The notes beneath the pieces are model-generated. The model was given only the letters and a program-made list of their open reading frames with translations. It was not told where the DNA came from and made no database searches. The position numbers and the translations under genes were made by a program. Shown piece after piece: positions 6,542-13,108 of a stretch of DNA of 23,480 bases (within the stretch, counting starts at the first letter, position 1; each line of letters begins with the position of its first letter). Origin of the DNA: a virus; IMG/VR virus record IMGVR_UViG_3300020190_000357, positions 1-23,480 of that record. One strand, written 5' to 3'.

Positions 6542-7987
6542 TCATGTTGGCATCTCATCCTCGTCTTCTGGCTCAGCAGACTCTTCTGGGATTGAAGCCA
6601 ACGCACGGGATTCAGGTGCTGCCATTTCGACGTAACCACCAGCTTGAGTTGACTCAATCTCCTCTTCAACATCAAACTCATCACCAAGCACCTCGCCTTC
6701 ATAAAGCTGATCGAGCAGTGTTTTCTGGGTGATGGTGCCAGCGGTGTAGAGCTGTAGGAGTGCTTGGATTTCTTGCGGTTCAAGGCGTGTGCCAAGGAAG
6801 TCGCGGTTGACGTAGCTGCTGCCAACTTCCTCGATATTGAGGTAGTGGGCATGGTGGGCAAGGCAGTTATCAATCAGGTCTTGCATGTTCTGTGCAATGA
6901 CCATCATCGTGCTGTCACCCTGACTGCGGTCGATGCGCTTGGATTCAGCAGTTTCAGCGGACAGCTTTTGACCGAGCACAGCAGACAGCCCTAGCTCATT
7001 GATCTGTGAAGCAAGCTGATCGAGGCGACGGAACTGCGAATCAAAGGCGCTGCTAGGCGGCGCGATATATTCTGCACGCCCTTCTGCCGGGAAGCTGATC
7101 GCTTCACCAGGACCGGCTGAGACTTCCTCAGCAGAGCTTGGGAAACCAAAGAAGGCAAGCATTGGCACTGCACTGATATGCAGTTGGTTGTCAAGATCAG
7201 ATTGGACCTGATACGCCTTTAGGTTGAGATTGGCGATGTCCTCCAGCGGCGGGCGTGACTCCATGAAGTTCACGCGATTGGAATATGCAACGGCAAACGG
7301 GATGTGATCCATCGTGGTAGTACCACTGTCATGGATCACGAATTGCCCTTTGGCGTCATGACGATGGATCTCAAAAGCACCAGGCGTTAGCACTCGTACC
7401 TGCTCGACTTCCTTCTCGCCGTAGTCACCATCTGGAACGATGACCTTTTCAAGTAGGCGAAGCTGTGTGACCTTTTGTGCGCCATCAATTAACTCAGTGC
7501 GCCAGCCGAGGATCTCACGCGGGGTGTAGGTCACCCAGTAAGGACGACCAAGCTCACCAGCAGCAGGAGCATCGACCAGGACACCGATGTGCCCATAGCG
7601 AACCATTTTCCTAGCTGCTTCATAACACCAAACGTTCAGGTCATTGCCCTGAAGGTCAACGTCAAAAAGCTGTTCGCGTACAACGTCTGATACATCGTTG
7701 AGCCTGACCGGCTTGCGGGTCAACATGCCAGCCAGCATCCGTTCAAGGCGCTGGTAATAAGGCGGGCAAACGGAACGTGCCAGGCGGTTGTCGTAGGACT
7801 CGTCCAGCTCCCTTGGTTCTTGCGGGAGGTAACGACGATGGCGACGGCGTAGTTCGTAGGTGCCGCCTACTAGGTCTTCGATCAGGATCCAGTGCGGCTC
7901 TTGATTACGCCAAGCAGCGTTAGGGTCGTTGACCTTAGCGACGCGAGCGGTCAACTGGCGATCGTAATGATTAAAGCCGCTGTACAC
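6542..7987 (-). CDS. Portal protein (DUF4055 type)
   Basis: This 481-residue protein starts at GTG 7987. It contains ARSVCPPYYQRLERMLAGML (about 90-110), a region with VRYGHIGVLVDAPA (about 148) followed by YTPREILGW. A long helical stem/wing region around 300-380 has SAETAESKRIDRSQGDSTM. These match the DUF4055 portal group, found upstream of Mu-F-like proteins in many phages. The portal forms the dodecameric ring for DNA entry and exit and docks the terminase. The very acidic C-terminus (SAEPEDEDEMPT) is typical. Gene order terminase-portal-MuF supports it. Confidence 0.85.
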   Translation of the reverse strand: MYSGFNHYDRQLTARVAKVNDPNAAWRNQEPHWILIEDLVGGTYELRRRHRRYLPQEPRELDESYDNRLARSVCPPYYQRLERMLAGMLTRKPVRLNDVSDVVREQLFDVDLQGNDLNVWCYEAARKMVRYGHIGVLVDAPAAGELGRPYWVTYTPREILGWRTELIDGAQKVTQLRLLEKVIVPDGDYGEKEVEQVRVLTPGAFEIHRHDAKGQFVIHDSGTTTMDHIPFAVAYSNRVNFMESRPPLEDIANLNLKAYQVQSDLDNQLHISAVPMLAFFGFPSSAEEVSAGPGEAISFPAEGRAEYIAPPSSAFDSQFRRLDQLASQINELGLSAVLGQKLSAETAESKRIDRSQGDSTMMVIAQNMQDLIDNCLAHHAHYLNIEEVGSSYVNRDFLGTRLEPQEIQALLQLYTAGTITQKTLLDQLYEGEVLGDEFDVEEEIESTQAGGYVEMAAPESRALASIPEESAEPEDEDEMPT

Positions 7988-8028
7988 GTCCCTGCTTTCT
8001 CAGCTTTTCTGCATTGTAGGTAACGAGG

Positions 8029-9348
8029 CTAGTAGATCCTGATGCCTGTGCCCTTGCCGGCTTGCTTGTACATCGGGTTGAACGCACCAAGGATCAGGTA
8101 GCCCAAGCCATCAGTCCAGTGTTCGATGCCTGCTGACTTGTCGATCACGTAGTCATCAGCCCCTTCTTTGTAGCAGACGTTTTTAAGAGCCTTGATCGTG
8201 TGCTTACAACGTGGATGAACGAAGAGCCTGAGCTGACCATCAGCAGTGCGGATCATCCAGTTGGTTGCGTTGATCTTGTCTTTTACTGCCCAGGGTGCTT
8301 TGGGGCTGATGCATTGGAAGCCGTAACGGCGGATGATGTCGTGGTCAGTGCGACCCGCTGCAGAAGTCTTGCGGGCGCTCCCTGTTGGATCTGGATACGC
8401 AATAAGATGCCGGTCCGGGAATCGTTCCTTGAGGAGTTGGCAGACTTCATCGGTATTGGATTGTTTTACAGCAAGTTCATCCCAGATGTGCACAGTATCA
8501 CCGACACGAGAAGCCAGAACACCAGCCATGACACCAACGTTAAAGTCAGTTCCCCAATAGATTTCTCCTCCGGTGTCTTTGACATCTTCAGAGATGTTGT
8601 CATCGCTGAAGTCAGGGTAGACCCGTCCTGCGAGGGTTTCGAAGGAGGCTAGGTATTCCTGACGGAAGGTGCGTTCGTCGAGTGTGCGACGTGCTGCTTC
8701 AATTTCTTCAGCAGGGACGTTGCCACCTTCAACGGTGGTGTAGGAAAAGGTGCGCCAGTCTTCTTGATCTTGCGCTTGCTCCCATAGATCGTGAAACCAG
8801 TTGAGTCCTGCTGGTGTGGTGATGAACCAGGCGGGACCACCTTGATCTGAGAGTGCAGGGCGGAGAACCATCTCCCATGCTTCTTGCTTGACGTAAGCGG
8901 CTTCATCAACGATGAGGCTGCTGAGGCTAACGCCACGAAGGCTGTCGGCATTTTCTGCGCCTTTTAGGGCGATGATGCTTCCATTGGCAAGCTCGACGCT
9001 GAGTTCAGACTCGTTCTTCTTGACGTAGATGTCTGACGGGACCATGGCGCGTAGCTGCCGCCATGCGATCTGTTTGGCGGACTTGTAGTTCTGAGTGACG
9101 TACCAGTTAAGGCTGCCTGGGTTTTGGATCCCCCATGCGATCAAGCGAGCGATGCAGAGGTAGGTTTTACCAAAGCGACGACCAGAGCACAGGAGCTTGA
9201 AGCGTTCAGGCGATTCCCAGACTTCACGTTGCGGTGCGGTGAGGCTGCCGTAAAGATCATTGGCAAGTGGTGACCAGTCAACTTCCGTGCGAACCGGAAC
9301 GGGTTCAGCAAGGATCGAACCACCAGGACATTGGTTAAGGATGCTCAC
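8029..9348 (-). CDS. terL: Terminase large subunit
   Basis: I place the start at GTG 9348, which overlaps the small-subunit stop as GTGA and gives 439 residues; an upstream ATG at 9444 would add 32 poor residues lying inside the small-subunit gene. Visible motifs are Walker A GRRFGKT (residues 56-62), Walker B LIVDEA (145-150), coupling motif FITTPAG (175-181), and a C-terminal RNase-H-like nuclease with candidate metal ligands D268 (WGTDFN), D320 (YPDPTG) and D413 (HWTDGLGYL). The protein is the ATP-driven packaging motor and headful or site-specific nuclease. It sits between TerS and portal, as usual. Confidence 0.93.
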   Translation of the reverse strand: MSILNQCPGGSILAEPVPVRTEVDWSPLANDLYGSLTAPQREVWESPERFKLLCSGRRFGKTYLCIARLIAWGIQNPGSLNWYVTQNYKSAKQIAWRQLRAMVPSDIYVKKNESELSVELANGSIIALKGAENADSLRGVSLSSLIVDEAAYVKQEAWEMVLRPALSDQGGPAWFITTPAGLNWFHDLWEQAQDQEDWRTFSYTTVEGGNVPAEEIEAARRTLDERTFRQEYLASFETLAGRVYPDFSDDNISEDVKDTGGEIYWGTDFNVGVMAGVLASRVGDTVHIWDELAVKQSNTDEVCQLLKERFPDRHLIAYPDPTGSARKTSAAGRTDHDIIRRYGFQCISPKAPWAVKDKINATNWMIRTADGQLRLFVHPRCKHTIKALKNVCYKEGADDYVIDKSAGIEHWTDGLGYLILGAFNPMYKQAGKGTGIRIY

Positions 9349-9668
9349 GAACAGAGCTGCGCGAGTTTGGCGGCAGTGTTGATGGCACCAAGGGCGATGT
9401 GATATTGCCCAGCCCTGCGAGCCTCCATTTGGAGTGTGGAGCATTGGGAGAGCAGATCAGCGATCATTTGCGGTCGTTCAATGTCCCAATCTGCTCGCAG
9501 TTGCTGGCGAGCGAGTTCTAAGTATTTGTCGCAAGTACGATCACTGACCCCCCAGTTTTCGGAGGCGTAGCGAATGCAGTCCGATCGTCTGCCGCCGTTG
9601 GCAATGATACGGGCGAAGCGTGCGACCCGCAGTTCCGTTTCAGGTTTTGTGGTTCCTCTGGCAGCCAT
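9345..9668 (-). CDS. Terminase small subunit (HTH, TerS-like)
   Basis: This 107-residue basic protein directly precedes terL and overlaps it by four bases. A helix-turn-helix-like segment GRRSDCIRYASENWGVSDR (about residues 26-46) is followed by YLELARQQLRADWDIERPQM and a C-terminal helical oligomerisation-like region (EARRAGQYHIALGAINTAAKL fragment, about residues 80-100). This matches small terminase subunits, which recognise the packaging site and regulate TerL. Length is at the short end for the family but normal for cyanophage siphoviruses. Its start overlaps the methylase stop as TGATG. Confidence 0.75.
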   Translation of the reverse strand: MAARGTTKPETELRVARFARIIANGGRRSDCIRYASENWGVSDRTCDKYLELARQQLRADWDIERPQMIADLLSQCSTLQMEARRAGQYHIALGAINTAAKLAQLCS

Positions 9669-10903
9669 CAGAAGGGTACGGGGACTTGTTCGAGGTCTTC
9701 AGCGGGAGCGAATTCTGCAGGTTGGCAGACGGCGGTTTTGCCGGTGAAGTCTTCCCAGCGTTTGACGATGACATCGCAGTAGGCGGGGTCAAGCTCCATG
9801 AGTCGCGCTTTGCGGTTGATGCGTTCGGCGGCGATCATTGTTGTACCGGAGCCACCAAAGGAATCGAGGACGATATCACCCTGCTTGGTGGAATTATTGA
9901 GCTGATATTGGAACAGCTCAACTGGTTTCATGGTGGGGTGCTCGCCGTTCTTTTTGGGTTTATCGAACTCGAGGAGAGTGGTTTGCTTGCGGTCTGAATT
10001 CCAGAAGTGGCTTGCGCCTTCAACCCAACCATATAGACAGGGTTCATGTTTCCATTGGTAATCTTGGCGTCCCATCACGAGTGAGGATTTTACCCAAATA
10101 AGGCATTGGCGGATTTGCCAGCCGATGTCATGGGCAGCGCCACGGAAGTTATAGCCCTCAGAGTCAGCGTGCCAAATGTAGAAAGCAGCACCAGGGCGAA
10201 GGGCAGTGGCTGCTGTGGCATAAACATCGCGTAGGAACTGACGGAAATCAGCGTCCTTCATGTTGTCGTTCTGGATTTTAAGACCAGTTCCGCCTTCGTA
10301 GTTGACGTTGTAAGGGGGATCGGTGAGCCAGAGGTCGGCTTGTTTCCCATCCATCAAGCGTTTCATGTGTTGAGCGTTGGTGGAGTCCCCGCAGAGAAGA
10401 CGGTGATTGCCGAGGATCCAGAGGTCACCGAGTTTAGTGATTGGATCGGCGGGGGTTTCTGGAACGTCGTCAGGATCAGTGTTGCCCCCTTCAGGGTGTA
10501 GTTCAGCGACATTAAGCAGTTCGTCGAGATCTTGTTGAGTGAACCAAGGTTCGATGTCGTGCTCTTCGGAGAGGCGATGAAGCATCTCTTGATCCCATTC
10601 ACTGAGATCAGCGGTGCGGTTATCTGCAAGAGCGAGACCGACCTTTTGGTCTTCGGATAAACCAGTGCGGCGAACAGCGATAATTTCGTCGCCTTCGGTT
10701 TCGATGATGCGAACGTTTTTAATGCCAGCGGCTTTAGCGCCTTCGATGGTGCCATTGCCCGCGAGGATACGATTGTCTTCATCGATGACGATGGATCGAG
10801 CGGCACCGTAGCGCTGCAGGGATTCTTTGATTAGCTCAGTGGAGCGATCAGTGCGACGGCGAGCGTTTTTATGGTCTGACTTGAGGTTATTGATTGAGGT
10901 CAC
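9668..10903 (-). CDS. ParB-like nuclease domain fused to DNA adenine/cytosine-N4 methylase
   Basis: This 411-residue protein starts at GTG 10903. Residues about 1-110 form a ParB/Srx-like domain (ILAGNGTIEGAKAAGI, ALADNRTADLSEWD). Residues 155-385 form a beta-class DNA methyltransferase: catalytic DPPY at 195-198 precedes the SAM-binding FGGSGTT at 349-355, with HPTMKPVEL at 322-330. No restriction gene lies nearby, so it is an orphan enzyme; it may protect phage DNA, mark packaging or replication sites, or regulate transcription. It is next to terminase, a common phage position. Specificity cannot be read from sequence. It could be N6-adenine or N4-cytosine. Confidence 0.88.
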   Translation of the reverse strand: MTSINNLKSDHKNARRRTDRSTELIKESLQRYGAARSIVIDEDNRILAGNGTIEGAKAAGIKNVRIIETEGDEIIAVRRTGLSEDQKVGLALADNRTADLSEWDQEMLHRLSEEHDIEPWFTQQDLDELLNVAELHPEGGNTDPDDVPETPADPITKLGDLWILGNHRLLCGDSTNAQHMKRLMDGKQADLWLTDPPYNVNYEGGTGLKIQNDNMKDADFRQFLRDVYATAATALRPGAAFYIWHADSEGYNFRGAAHDIGWQIRQCLIWVKSSLVMGRQDYQWKHEPCLYGWVEGASHFWNSDRKQTTLLEFDKPKKNGEHPTMKPVELFQYQLNNSTKQGDIVLDSFGGSGTTMIAAERINRKARLMELDPAYCDVIVKRWEDFTGKTAVCQPAEFAPAEDLEQVPVPF

Positions 10904-10915
10904 AGACCCTACGCG

Positions 10916-10927
10916 TGCAAACTTGCA
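10916..10927. promoter_or_regulatory. Short palindrome upstream of the ParB-methylase gene
   Basis: TGCAAACTTGCA has 5-base arms around AC and lies 13 bases before the GTG start of the methylase gene, in the only 44-base gap of this part of the operon. It could be an operator or methylation-sensitive site, but such a short palindrome can occur by chance. A weak minus-strand -10-like TACGAT lies just upstream. Confidence 0.25.
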
Positions 10928-10947
10928 GGGATCGTATCAGTTTTAGC

Positions 10948-11166
10948 TTAATTAGCAGAAGAGCGTAGCTGGTTGATCTTGGGTTCGACAAGGTGATGTG
11001 ACGAAACGATGCCGCAGTTGCTGCCAACGCAGACGCGAACGCAGCCATCAGGCAAGTTTTCCAAGGTCGGTTGGACGGATGTAGCGGCTGATTCGACCAA
11101 GTGGTTCAGGCGTTGACGGGGGCTGTGGGTCATTGATCTGGCGGTAAAGGGCGAGGTGGTAGTCAT
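10948..11166 (-). CDS. Small phage protein of unknown function (two C, G-S-N-C-G motif)
   Basis: This is a 72-residue frame whose ATG (11166) overlaps the stop of the upstream RHH-like gene as ATGA. The first 11 residues are polar, followed by MTHSPRQRLNHLVESAA, a helix, and a beta segment DGCVRVCVGSNCGIVSSHHL with three cysteines that might bind metal (C-x3-C-x4-C, then HH). An internal start at the second Met (codon 12) is possible. No family recognised. It is supported by coupling and by filling the space before the methylase gene. Confidence 0.5.
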   Translation of the reverse strand: MTTTSPFTARSMTHSPRQRLNHLVESAATSVQPTLENLPDGCVRVCVGSNCGIVSSHHLVEPKINQLRSSAN

Positions 11167-11501
11167 CCCACAGGTTGAGAAGGGAACTGATCTGCTGGTT
11201 GGTTGGCTTGCGTTTTGTCATGGATGGAGCAGAGAACGGCAGCGGTGATGGCTTCGACGATGGGACGCGAGCAAGAGCCTGAGGCAGCCCTGAGAGCGGC
11301 TGTAACGGCTTTCTGGTATTGCCTAAGGGTTAGGGGCGCAAGAGCGGGTTTCGCGGCTTCAAAGCCCACAGAGGGGTCTCCTAGCGCACGCAAGCGCATA
11401 AGGGTGGAGCGATCCATGCCAAGGGCTTGTGCTTGGCGGGTGATGTGAGCGTTTTCTTCGGCGGTAAGACCGACTTTGACGGGGGTGCGCTTTTCGCTCA
11501 T
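11163..11501 (-). CDS. Ribbon-helix-helix / MobC-like DNA-binding protein
   Basis: This is a 112-residue protein from ATG 11501, one base after the preceding stop; longer starts run into that gene. The N-terminus has the typical RHH pattern: basic beta strand RTPVKVGLTAEE followed by two helices (NAHITRQAQALGM and DRSTLMRLRALG), as in MobC-type relaxosome accessory proteins and CopG-like repressors. The C-terminal part has a helix (LTLRQYQKAVTAALRAASG) and a low-complexity Q/P tail. It probably binds DNA as a dimer; the target is unknown. It is one of three RHH-type proteins in this window. Confidence 0.6.
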   Translation of the reverse strand: MSEKRTPVKVGLTAEENAHITRQAQALGMDRSTLMRLRALGDPSVGFEAAKPALAPLTLRQYQKAVTAALRAASGSCSRPIVEAITAAVLCSIHDKTQANQPADQFPSQPVG

Positions 11502-11502
11502 G

Positions 11503-11730
11503 TCAGAAGGGCAATGGGGTTTCGGTTGGTTCAGCGATGAAGTCACGCGGATCCGTGACTTGGACCTTGGGGTCAGGTGCCACGTCACGCAGAAGGTTGC
11601 GGTATGCCTGCGGGTTGACATGCCCTGGTGGTGGGCTGTCGAGCTGATCGATGGTGCAGCGCCCTGCAGCGATTATTCGCTTGAGGATGTCGCGTGCACC
11701 ATCTTCTGTAGAGATGCGTTTCAGTGCCAT
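11503..11730 (-). CDS. Small phage protein with P-P-P-G-H-x-N-P-x-A-Y-R-N-L-L motif
   Basis: This 75-residue protein begins MALKRISTEDGARDILKRII, then GRCTIDQLDSPPPGHVNPQ and AYRNLLRD. The 'PPPGHVNP-AYRNLLRD' segment resembles a conserved part of small proteins in cyanobacterial phages and phage-like regions. It is soluble and helical, with an acidic-proline C-terminus ending LPF. Start and stop are coupled: its ATG shares a base with the stop of the upstream gene (TGATG), and the RHH gene starts one base after its stop. Function unknown; it probably belongs to the replication/regulation sub-operon. Confidence 0.62.
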   Translation of the reverse strand: MALKRISTEDGARDILKRIIAAGRCTIDQLDSPPPGHVNPQAYRNLLRDVAPDPKVQVTDPRDFIAEPTETPLPF

Positions 11731-12044
11731 CAGTTAAAAGCCTCTTGACGTTGCTTTTCTTCTTCCGCCCATGGGTGCCGTACCCAGCGCCCTAAACCAT
11801 GAGCGCCTGCAGCGCCGGGAACGGGCGGGCAGTACGTGCAGTAGTAGCCCTCGTTGTCATACATGCCGATGGCATGGTCGGATGCAACAGGGCTGTAGTG
11901 AAAACGTGCTTCACCTAATTCGGTTTCAGCGAACATTGGTGAGGTAGCAATGCGGTAGACGCTTTTGGGCGAGATGCGTTCTTTGTTGTCGAAGACTTGA
12001 TGAACGCACTTCCCGCGATTGGCGTAGTCGTAAAGAGGAAGCAT
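11730..12044 (-). CDS. Small phage protein of unknown function (Y-Y-C-T-Y-C-P-P)
   Basis: This 104-residue protein starts MLPLYDYANRGKCVHQVFDN. The middle has VYRIATSPMFAETE and SDHAIGMYDNEGYYCTYC, with a C-x2-C pair and aromatic residues, and it ends with a charged helix (WAEEEKQRQEAFN). The C-x2-C plus upstream C and H could bind zinc, but only two closely spaced cysteines are seen. It is coupled to the initiator gene through TGATG and is probably co-expressed with it. No family recognised. Confidence 0.6.
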   Translation of the reverse strand: MLPLYDYANRGKCVHQVFDNKERISPKSVYRIATSPMFAETELGEARFHYSPVASDHAIGMYDNEGYYCTYCPPVPGAAGAHGLGRWVRHPWAEEEKQRQEAFN

Positions 12045-12844
12045 CAGAAGACGTAGGTGGCATGGTTGATTGCTTGTTGCCCTGCCGGTCGGTCGGCAAC
12101 GGTGGCGTAACGCTCATCGCGCAGCCAACGGAAGCAATCAGGCAGTGGGCTAATGAAGGCATCACCAGCGGCTTGCTGGTGCTCGATTTCAGTTTCGAGG
12201 GCTTTGACGAGAACAGCTTCGGTTTCGGTCCGGATGGTTTTCTGCCACTGCGCGAGGGCTTTTGGCTTGGATTGGGAGGTGGCGCGGATGGGCGCGGAGA
12301 GGTACAGCTTCCAGAACCGCTCAAAGGCTTCGCTGCCTTTGGCGTGTGGCTTGCGCTTGGGCGGTTCGGGGGTGAGTTCAAAAAGCTCTTCTGACACGGC
12401 TGCAAACCCCGTTTGCAGCTTTAAGTGGGTTCTTGTTATGGGTTCTTGTTCTTGGGTTCTTGTTAGTGGAGCATTTTTGCTCCGGGTAGGTGGGGCATTT
12501 TTGCTGAGGGTACCCGGAGCATTTTTGACCTGGGTCATTTTTGACCTGGGTTCTTTTTGCTCCGGGTGGTCAACGCGGATGTGGTAGATCGTGGTCTGCC
12601 CTGGGCGCAGCTCGACGGCTACCCAGTCGGTCTTGACCAGTTCTGACAGGCAGCGTTGAACGACCTTTTCGCAGATGCCTGTTTCACGTGAAATTGTCGG
12701 GACTGAAGCAAAACAGCCGTGCGATGAATTCCAGCCGTGGCGATGCAGGCAGGCGTAAACGCCCCAGATTTTGTAGTCAGGGTGCATGTCCATCAAGCGG
12801 TATGGGACGACAGCAAATCCGCTTGATTTGATCCTTAGTGCCAT
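12044..12844 (-). CDS. Replication initiator-like winged-helix protein (lambda O / DnaD-like organisation)
   Basis: This 266-residue protein has three parts. Residues 1-92 form a winged HTH (PDYKIWGVYACLHRHGW, SVPTISRETGICEKVVQR, then wing), similar to phage/plasmid initiator N-domains. Residues 93-141 are a low-complexity linker encoded by two DNA repeat families. Residues 170-250 resemble the C-domain of phage replication proteins: FERFWKLYL, a K-x2-A-x2-W-x-K segment, and ISPLPDCFRWLRDERY. The architecture parallels lambda O, whose gene contains the origin iterons in its linker. It would bind the origin and recruit a host helicase loader; none is encoded here. Function inferred from architecture. 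Confidence 0.68.
   Translation of the reverse strand: MALRIKSSGFAVVPYRLMDMHPDYKIWGVYACLHRHGWNSSHGCFASVPTISRETGICEKVVQRCLSELVKTDWVAVELRPGQTTIYHIRVDHPEQKEPRSKMTQVKNAPGTLSKNAPPTRSKNAPLTRTQEQEPITRTHLKLQTGFAAVSEELFELTPEPPKRKPHAKGSEAFERFWKLYLSAPIRATSQSKPKALAQWQKTIRTETEAVLVKALETEIEHQQAAGDAFISPLPDCFRWLRDERYATVADRPAGQQAINHATYVF
12426..12464 (-). repeat. Three short direct repeats within the initiator gene (family 2)
   Basis: TGGGTTCTTGTT occurs exactly three times, at 12426-12437, 12439-12450 and 12453-12464 (minus-strand reading AACAAGAACCCA). Spacings are 13 and 14 bases, so the copies fall in different codon registers of the initiator gene (encoding parts of LTRTQEQEPITRTH). DNA-level rather than protein-level conservation suggests a binding site, such as an iteron or DnaA/helicase-loading element. 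Confidence 0.7.
12471..12567 (-). repeat. Five iteron-like direct repeats within the initiator gene (family 1)
   Basis: A 17-base unit, approximately GCATTTTTGMYCNGGGT on the plus strand, recurs at 12471-12487, 12495-12511, 12519-12535, 12535-12551 and 12551-12567. Spacings are 24, 24, 16 and 16. The first three share a codon register (peptides TRSKNA, TLSKNA, TQVKNA); the 16-base steps shift register so that the same DNA encodes RSKM and PEQKE. Copies at 12519 and 12535 are identical over 16 bases. GGAGCATTTTTGCTCC (12468-12483) is also a perfect 6-base-arm inverted repeat. This arrangement is typical of iterons in a replication origin placed inside the initiator gene. Confidence 0.78.
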
Positions 12845-12851
12845 GTACAGT
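12823..12851 (+). promoter_or_regulatory. Candidate plus-strand promoter across the initiator start codon
   Basis: TTGATT (12823-12828) and TACAGT (12846-12851) are separated by 17 bases, a sigma-70-like arrangement with 4/6 matches in each box. It overlaps the first codons and ATG of the minus-strand initiator gene (start 12844). Transcription would begin near 12858 and reach a strong terminator about 40 bases later, producing a short RNA antisense to the initiator leader. Boxes of this quality can occur by chance; the support is the terminator immediately downstream. Confidence 0.35.
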
Positions 12852-12857
12852 TGCGGT

Positions 12858-12899
12858 GCGTTTGTGCATTGAGCCTCCGGTCACTGCCGGGGGCTTTTT
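12858..12899 (+). ncRNA. Candidate short antisense RNA to the initiator mRNA leader
   Basis: Predicted from the promoter-like boxes at 12823-12851 and the intrinsic terminator at 12873-12904; no ORF lies within. The RNA would be about 40-45 nt, mostly the terminator hairpin, and complementary to the untranslated stretch between the RHH gene stop (12898) and the initiator start (12844). Its place matches RNAII of pMV158, which is made between copG and repB and blocks repB translation. It is an inference from arrangement only. Confidence 0.35.
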
Positions 12900-12904
12900 A
12901 TTTT
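12873..12904 (+). terminator. Intrinsic terminator pointing right, opposite to flanking genes
   Basis: GCCTCCGG (12873-12880), loop TCACTG and CCGGGGGC (12887-12894) form a GC-rich near-perfect stem followed by TTTTTATTTT. It can only terminate plus-strand transcription, yet both flanking genes (initiator and 59-aa RHH gene) are on the minus strand. The T-run overlaps the RHH gene stop codon. This implies a plus-strand transcript here. Confidence 0.75.
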
Positions 12905-13077
12905 GCTGCCGCCTGGGGAGCCTGCAAGGATTTGAGCTCGCGCAACTCAACGGCTTCTAGAAGAAGCTGATTGACGAAGCCTTTACGAGTCAGATGAGTG
13001 GGCTGAATGAGGTCAATGCGACTGAGGATTTCATCCGCGATGCGGATGGTGACACCCTTTGAAACTGTCAGTGGCAT
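12898..13077 (-). CDS. Small ribbon-helix-helix (CopG/Arc-like) regulator
   Basis: This is a 59-codon gene from ATG 13077 to TAA 12898. The sequence fits the RHH fold: a short beta strand with SKGVTIRIADEI, helix 1 LSRIDLIQPTHL, a turn, and helix 2 TRKGFVNQLLLEAVELREL, with a short Ala/Gln tail. RHH dimers bind operator DNA with the paired strands. It lies upstream of, and in the same direction as, the initiator gene, 53 bases away, and is next to divergent promoter-like boxes. I infer it is the autoregulator of the replication transcript and perhaps of the divergent early genes, like CopG of pMV158. No SD is visible. Confidence 0.72.
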   Translation of the reverse strand: MPLTVSKGVTIRIADEILSRIDLIQPTHLTRKGFVNQLLLEAVELRELKSLQAPQAAAK

Positions 13078-13079
13078 GG

Positions 13080-13108
13080 TTGGAAAAGCGCCGAAGCCGC
13101 GCTACTGT
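13080..13108 (+). promoter_or_regulatory. Candidate promoter for the early plus-strand operon
   Basis: TTGGAA (13080-13085), a 17-base spacer and TACTGT (13103-13108) form a sigma-70-like promoter. The start point would be near 13115, about 11 bases before the TTG start codon of the exonuclease gene. Its -10 box overlaps that of a minus-strand promoter candidate, so the two could not be open at once. Box quality is moderate (4/6 each). Confidence 0.4.

Noticed and set aside
6265-6873. A longer version of the small gene after the portal
   Set aside because: The additional N-terminal part overlaps the portal gene in another frame; AGGAGG before ATG 6519 supports the short form.
8200-8652. Plus-strand 150-codon frame
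   Set aside because: It is opposite the nuclease domain of the large terminase and has no independent support.
9349-9444. Upstream ATG start for the large terminase
   Set aside because: It would add 32 unconserved-looking residues inside the small-terminase gene; the GTGA overlap at 9345-9348 fits the operon style.
12426-12567. Repeats considered as a CRISPR array
   Set aside because: Units are only 12-17 bases, with no unique 30-base spacers, and lie within a coding gene; iteron-like is a better fit.
12153-12587. Plus-strand frame opposite the initiator linker
   Set aside because: Its length results from the repeated low-complexity DNA; the minus-strand protein has clear N- and C-terminal domains.
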